Source of the DNA: Epilithonimonas hispanica
GTDB lineage: Bacteria; Bacteroidota; Bacteroidia; Flavobacteriales; Weeksellaceae
Reading direction: 5' to 3'
NCBI RefSeq assembly: GCF_003385395.1
Contig: NZ_QNUG01000010.1
Coordinates: forward strand, 1 to 64,000
Length of the DNA: 64,000 nt
The translations under genes and the position numbers were made by a program. Position 1 is the first letter of the stretch. Each line of letters begins with the position of its first letter. Positions 59,965-64,000 of the stretch are shown here, in pieces. The notes beneath the pieces were generated by a model that worked only from the letters and a program-made list of their open reading frames with translations, was not told the DNA's origin and searched no databases.

Positions 59965-60561
59965 CTATTTTAGAGAAATCATTCTGCTGAAATTATCACC
60001 GTCTTTTTCTACATTGATGATGTAAGTTTCAGGATTTTCAGGATTTAAGTCAAAAGTCAAATCGATTAATCCATCTTTTGCAACATTATCTTTACTATAG
60101 TAAGTATTGTTTGCAGTATCGTAGATAGACACTTTTACGTCTCCAGCTACATTTGACATTTTTAATTTAACAACGTTTTTGTTAATGGTATATTCTGGTT
60201 TATTAATCGCAGAAACTGGTGTTTTATCAGCAACTACTTTACCATCTTTACCAATAGTCACTTTATATTTTTCAATTTTAATCGCCGATTCAGCAACAAG
60301 ATAATAATTTCCTTCTGTCAAGTTAGAAAGGTCATAAGACTTTTCAACCACCTCTCTGTTTCCAGTATTTTCTGAATAAATCTCACCTTTTTTGTCATCA
60401 TATAGATAAAGAGAAACATTCTGCGCATTAGAAACCTCAAAGTGTAAAGTCTTTGCAGTTACTTCTCCTAGAGAGATTGAGAATACGCCATCTTTAGCTG
60501 AAAAGCTTGTTGAAATCAAAAATGCTCCGATTAGTAAGCTTAGTTTCATTATATTTTTCAT
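59965..60561 (-). CDS. Secreted beta-sandwich protein, unknown
   Basis: 198 residues with a Sec signal peptide (cleavage near residue 22, SFSA). Two repeats of a Bacteroidota secreted-domain type follow (TLHFEVSNAQNVSLYLYDD and VVKLKMSNVAGDVKVSIYD). Likely periplasmic or surface. A promoter on minus (TTG, 23-nt spacer, TACATTTG at 60598-60591) precedes it. Confidence 0.7.
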   Translation of the reverse strand: MKNIMKLSLLIGAFLISTSFSAKDGVFSISLGEVTAKTLHFEVSNAQNVSLYLYDDKKGEIYSENTGNREVVEKSYDLSNLTEGNYYLVAESAIKIEKYKVTIGKDGKVVADKTPVSAINKPEYTINKNVVKLKMSNVAGDVKVSIYDTANNTYYSKDNVAKDGLIDLTFDLNPENPETYIINVEKDGDNFSRMISLK

Positions 60562-60717
60562 ATCAGTATCGTTTTAATTGTTTTACATTGCAAATGTAGG
60601 ATGGATAAATAGGAATTGATACAATGCTATTTTCACATATATGTTCTATATTAACATTAAATAAATATTAACAACTGCAATAAAGTTAATATTAAATATA
60701 TTTTGTAATTTTGAATT

Positions 60718-61590
60718 ATGAAACATCACAATCCTTCTTTCGAAGCTATTAATCCTAATATAGGCAGTAGTTTTACGCTTCTCAAATTCCGGAAAAATGA
60801 GAATATCAAGTCTCATGTTTGGCATTATCATCCTGAAATTGAGCTGATTTTCGTATGTGGTGGTTCAGGGAAAAGACAGATTGGAAGTAACATTTCGCAC
60901 TTTTCCGATGGCGATTTGATTCTGATTGGAAGCAATCTTCCGCATTGTGGAATGACGAATGAAAATACCAATAACGATTACGAAATTGTCATCCAATTTT
61001 CTCCCGATTTTTTAGGTGAATCTTTTTGGAATGTTCCTGAGATGAGCAGAATTCTAGCTTTATTGAATACCGCAAAATCAGGAATTGTTTTCGGTGATGA
61101 AGTGAAAAAATCGATTCGTGAGAAAATGGAAATTCTATCAGAAGCTTCTTCTCTCGACAGACTTTTGAAATTAATCGACATCCTGAAAGAACTTTCTGAC
61201 ACCAAAGATTTTCAAATCCTGAATGCAGGAAAATACTATCTGCAAACGCAAAAAGAAGATAATGACCGAATCAATCTGATTTTCAATCACGTGAAAGATA
61301 ATTTCAAAGAGCAGATTGCTTTGGAAGATGTGGCAGGATTGGCAACAATGACAGTTCCGTCTTTTTGCAGATATTTCAAAAAAATCACGAACAAGACTTT
61401 CACACAATTCGTTAATGAATATCGAATAACACACGCTTTAAAACTACTCACAGAGCAACCCTTGAGCATCAACGAAATCTGTTTTGAAAGTGGTTTCAAC
61501 AATTTCAGTTACTTTAATAAAACCTTTAAAGAATACACAAAAAAAAATCCTTCACAATATAGGAAGGAGCTTAGTAATGTTTTGGATTGA
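60718..61590 (+). CDS. AraC-family transcriptional regulator
   Basis: 290 residues. An N-terminal cupin domain (HVWHYHPEIELIFVCGGSGKRQIG, ...DLILIGSNLPHCG) precedes a C-terminal AraC double HTH (FVNEYRITHALKLL, ICFESGFNNFSYFNKTFKEYT, NPSQYRK). Ligand and targets are unknown; divergent from the secreted-protein gene, which could be a target. Confidence 0.92.
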   Translation: MKHHNPSFEAINPNIGSSFTLLKFRKNENIKSHVWHYHPEIELIFVCGGSGKRQIGSNISHFSDGDLILIGSNLPHCGMTNENTNNDYEIVIQFSPDFLGESFWNVPEMSRILALLNTAKSGIVFGDEVKKSIREKMEILSEASSLDRLLKLIDILKELSDTKDFQILNAGKYYLQTQKEDNDRINLIFNHVKDNFKEQIALEDVAGLATMTVPSFCRYFKKITNKTFTQFVNEYRITHALKLLTEQPLSINEICFESGFNNFSYFNKTFKEYTKKNPSQYRKELSNVLD

Positions 61591-62142
61591 TTAATTTAAA
61601 CTATGTTGATACTTCATTATTTCATCAACTATTTCTAATGCTCTTTTATATGTAATTCCGTTTTCTTGTTCAATTGTCAAAAGATGTCCTTCTTCAATAG
61701 ACTTAATTTCAGGAATTAATCCAACATTTTGTTCAATTGCAATCGTTTTTATATTCAATGTTTCGCCATAAGTTGGAACATTTGTTTGCAACCAACCAAA
61801 ATATGGTTCTTCATTTACTCTATTAGGATTTTCCCATAAATCCATACGCTTGCCGAAATTATCCTCACTAATAGAAGTCCAAACATTAAATATTAGATTC
61901 TCATTGTAATCTATAATAGGAATTGTTAATCGACCACGATGAAAAAAATGTTTTTCATCAACTACACATAAACTTTCTTTAAGTTCAATGCGAGTTTCTC
62001 TTTCATCAGAAGGAATAGAAAAGTAATAATTAGGATAATCTGAGCCAAAACAAAGAGGCAATTCATCATAAACCTTACCACAGCAAGAACACTTGTATGC
62101 TACTTTTTTTTCTTTTTTATTAAAAAATGAGAACAGTTTCAT
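61591..62142 (-). CDS. DUF2199 family protein
   Basis: 183 residues. It has a CSCCGKVYDELPLCFG metal-binding start and a central IPIIDYNENLIFNVWTSIS segment typical of DUF2199. Function unknown. Convergent, with no gap, to the AraC gene. Confidence 0.8.
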   Translation of the reverse strand: MKLFSFFNKKEKKVAYKCSCCGKVYDELPLCFGSDYPNYYFSIPSDERETRIELKESLCVVDEKHFFHRGRLTIPIIDYNENLIFNVWTSISEDNFGKRMDLWENPNRVNEEPYFGWLQTNVPTYGETLNIKTIAIEQNVGLIPEIKSIEEGHLLTIEQENGITYKRALEIVDEIMKYQHSLN

Positions 62143-62162
62143 TCGATTATTATTTCATATAA

Positions 62163-63266
62163 TTACGAAATCATCTCAAAATACTTCTGCATCTGCTCCA
62201 TCGTTCCAAGACTTATTCTCGTCCACTTCCCTTTTTGCTCATAAGTTTTTCCACCAAGGATTTTAGCGTCTTTTAATTTTTTGAAGTAATCACCTTTGTA
62301 ATTCTCCAAAGAAAAATAAATAAAATTCGCAGAAGACGGAATGGTTTTAATTTCTCGTTTATTAAATTCTGAAATCGTAAAATCTTTCACTTTCTGATTA
62401 TTATCCAAAACTTTATTGATAAATTCTTTATCATCAATTCCTGCAATTGCACCGGCCATTGTCACCACACTGATTTCTGCACCACTCCAGCTTTGTAATT
62501 TTTTCAATTCAACAATCAATTTGGGGTTTCCGATGGCATAACCTAGTCTTGCGCCGGCAAATCCGTAAAGTTTGGAAAATGTTCGTGTAATAATCAGATT
62601 CTTGTAAACATCAACCAAATCACTAAGAGATTTCTGAGTCGTAAATTCAATGTAAGCTTCGTCCACCAAAACGATGATATTGTCTGGAATTGATTTGATA
62701 AAATTCTCAATTTCCTGTCTTGAAAGCAAATCTCCGGTTGGATTATTCGGATTACAGATATAGATAAGTTTCGTGTCCTTTTGGATAGAATTTTTCATCT
62801 TTTCAAGGTCGATTTTCTTTTTGTCGTTCAAAGGAATTACAGATTTTGACATTCCTAGAAACTCAGCAATCGGTTCAAAAATCGTGAAAGACGGGTCTGG
62901 AATAATGAAATGTCCTTTGTTAATCGAAACATATTTGGTAATCAGTTCCAACAGAAAAGATGAACCTGCAGAAACCAAAAGATTTTCTTTTTTAGTCTGA
63001 TTGATTTCTGCCAATTTTTCACTCAGAATATCCGCAAACTTGAAATCATACAAAGATGAAAATCTGAGACTGTTTTGCATCGCTTCCAAAGCTTTCGGCG
63101 ATGTTCCAAAAGGATTCTCGTTGAAACAAAGTCGGATGGTTTCGTTATCCTTTTTTAATAAGTTGAAATTTGGGGTTTCTTTTGCGTAAAATTCTAATGG
63201 CGAAAGCGTCAAAGCAGCACTTCCTAAAAAAGCAGTTTTCAGCCAGTCTCTTCTGTTGATAGACAT
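62163..63266 (-). CDS. Histidinol-phosphate aminotransferase-like enzyme with Tat signal
   Basis: 367 residues. The N-terminus NRRDWLKTAFLGSAALTL is a twin-arginine signal, so the protein is probably exported folded with its cofactor. The rest is a class I/II PLP aminotransferase of the HisC group: CFNENPFG, NPNNPTGD, and FSKLYGFAGARLGYA with the PLP Lys. Histidine biosynthesis is unlikely in the periplasm, so a different amino donor or substrate is expected. Confidence 0.88.
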   Translation of the reverse strand: MSINRRDWLKTAFLGSAALTLSPLEFYAKETPNFNLLKKDNETIRLCFNENPFGTSPKALEAMQNSLRFSSLYDFKFADILSEKLAEINQTKKENLLVSAGSSFLLELITKYVSINKGHFIIPDPSFTIFEPIAEFLGMSKSVIPLNDKKKIDLEKMKNSIQKDTKLIYICNPNNPTGDLLSRQEIENFIKSIPDNIIVLVDEAYIEFTTQKSLSDLVDVYKNLIITRTFSKLYGFAGARLGYAIGNPKLIVELKKLQSWSGAEISVVTMAGAIAGIDDKEFINKVLDNNQKVKDFTISEFNKREIKTIPSSANFIYFSLENYKGDYFKKLKDAKILGGKTYEQKGKWTRISLGTMEQMQKYFEMIS

Positions 63267-63374
63267 AGTTATTTCAAAATTTCAATAAAATTAGAGTTTT
63301 ATTTGAAATATTTAGTTTACTACTGAAAAAATTTTTTTTGAATAAGAATTGTAACAGGTTTTGGGGATAGCAAT

Positions 63375-64000
63375 TTAATTTACCAAAACAACCTTATAAC
63401 CACCCAACTTCCCAAGCTTATTCATAGACCTCACAACAATTGTCGAAAGTTTTTTCCCATTAGATTCTGAAGCTACATTTTTACTAATGATTTCCGGAGA
63501 AAGGATTTCTGTTTGCCAATTGTTTCCATATTTTAAATAAATCACATAAGACAAAGCCTCGGTTTGTTTGTTCCAATTGATTGAAATATTATTAGATTGT
63601 TTTTTCCAAGTTACATTCAATTCTGGTAATTCTTTAGAAGCCAACCAAGTAGTTTCGGGAATCAAAGCTTTTTCTTTGTAGGAATTGGTTTTTAATTCCT
63701 GTTGCATTGCATAGTTTTTTGTGATTCCGGCAATACTCCAATGGACTTCTCCTGTATTTTTTTTCAAGATTTGTCTTGTTACATCTATTTCACGAGCAAT
63801 TTCTATCGCCCTGTTTGAAGATTTTATGGCAACCGTATTCAAACCTGGCCAAAGATGGCGACCTTTTATATTTTCATCGTTCCACCATTGCAACAAGAGT
63901 GGAAAGCTTTGACCTGCTGAGTCAATCGGCCAATAAAGTTGTGGCGTAAAATAATCGATCCAGCCTTGGTTCAGCCAAAGTTTGGCATCAGCATACAATT
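63375..64000 (-). CDS. Glycosyl hydrolase-like 10 (YngK-type) protein, C-terminal part
   Basis: The window shows the last 208 residues or so; the gene continues past 64000. NQGWIDYFTPQLYWPIDSAG is the GHL10/DUF187 catalytic-barrel end, and a fibronectin-like C-terminal domain follows (about the last 90 residues). Predicted envelope or secreted glycosidase, substrate unknown. Confidence 0.8.
   Translation of the reverse strand, partial: LYADAKLWLNQGWIDYFTPQLYWPIDSAGQSFPLLLQWWNDENIKGRHLWPGLNTVAIKSSNRAIEIAREIDVTRQILKKNTGEVHWSIAGITKNYAMQQELKTNSYKEKALIPETTWLASKELPELNVTWKKQSNNISINWNKQTEALSYVIYLKYGNNWQTEILSPEIISKNVASESNGKKLSTIVVRSMNKLGKLGGYKVVLVN

Noticed and set aside
1-64000. CRISPR array, rRNA operon or restriction-modification island
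   Set aside because: No spaced direct-repeat array, no rRNA sequence and no nuclease beside the Dam methylase were seen.

Overview
The window is a low-GC chromosome segment of a Flavobacteriia member, most like Chryseobacterium or Epilithonimonas (Weeksellaceae). The evidence is the protein families (AsmA-like giant, Rrf2/NmrA pair, paired acyl-CoA ligases, pRiA4b ORF-3-like protein), lipoprotein and Sec signals of Bacteroidota type, and promoters of the form TTG-N18 to N23-TANNTTTG instead of -35/-10 boxes. Genus assignment is inference; no rRNA is present.

Host left arm, 1 to about 13.78 kb: an AsmA-family protein, gcvT, a small membrane protein, a YjdM/PhnA zinc-ribbon protein, a promoter/terminator-bounded rod-like RNA that may be 6S RNA, an orphan ABC ATPase, a YceI lipoprotein, a lipoprotein alpha-amylase, a pRiA4b ORF-3-like protein, a two-component pair and glnS. 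Host right arm, about 49.95 to 64 kb: GNAT, OsmC and FMN-reductase genes, a pseudogene, pheS, an NmrA-like oxidoreductase with an Rrf2 regulator, an acyl-CoA dehydrogenase, two tandem acyl-CoA ligases, an AraC regulator, a DUF2199 protein, a Tat-exported HisC-like aminotransferase and the C-terminal part of a GHL10-type glycosidase cut by the window edge.

Between them lies a complete Mu-like transposable myophage of about 36 kb, inserted in a small secreted-protein gene. Order: leftward LexA/CI-type repressor, divergent early promoter, small DNA-binding protein, C2H2 zinc-finger peptide, DDE transposase (MuA-like), ATPase (MuB-like), DUF3164 protein, Sak4-like ATPase, many small overlapping early genes, a Bro-N antirepressor, a lipoprotein and a Mor-like HTH protein. 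A leftward block then carries gpG-, gpF-, portal-, gp36- and terminase-like genes. A divergent rightward block carries protease/scaffold, capsid, endolysin, unimolecular spanin, sheath, tube, frameshifted tail chaperones, tape measure, baseplate, tail fibres and a Dam methylase.

The least explained content is RNA-level. Three near-identical 43-nt tRNA-like minihelices (acceptor-like stem plus a T-arm with TTCGATT loop) and a fourth, larger tRNA-like element sit between early genes. They start on the base after a stop codon (or after another such element) and end close to the next start codon. Two further structured RNAs, each with its own Bacteroidota promoter placed at the first base of a long stem, lie before the antirepressor and before the dam gene. 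An 11-bp-period TTTAAAC repeat recurs through the prophage and resembles the transposase-site-like repeats at its ends.
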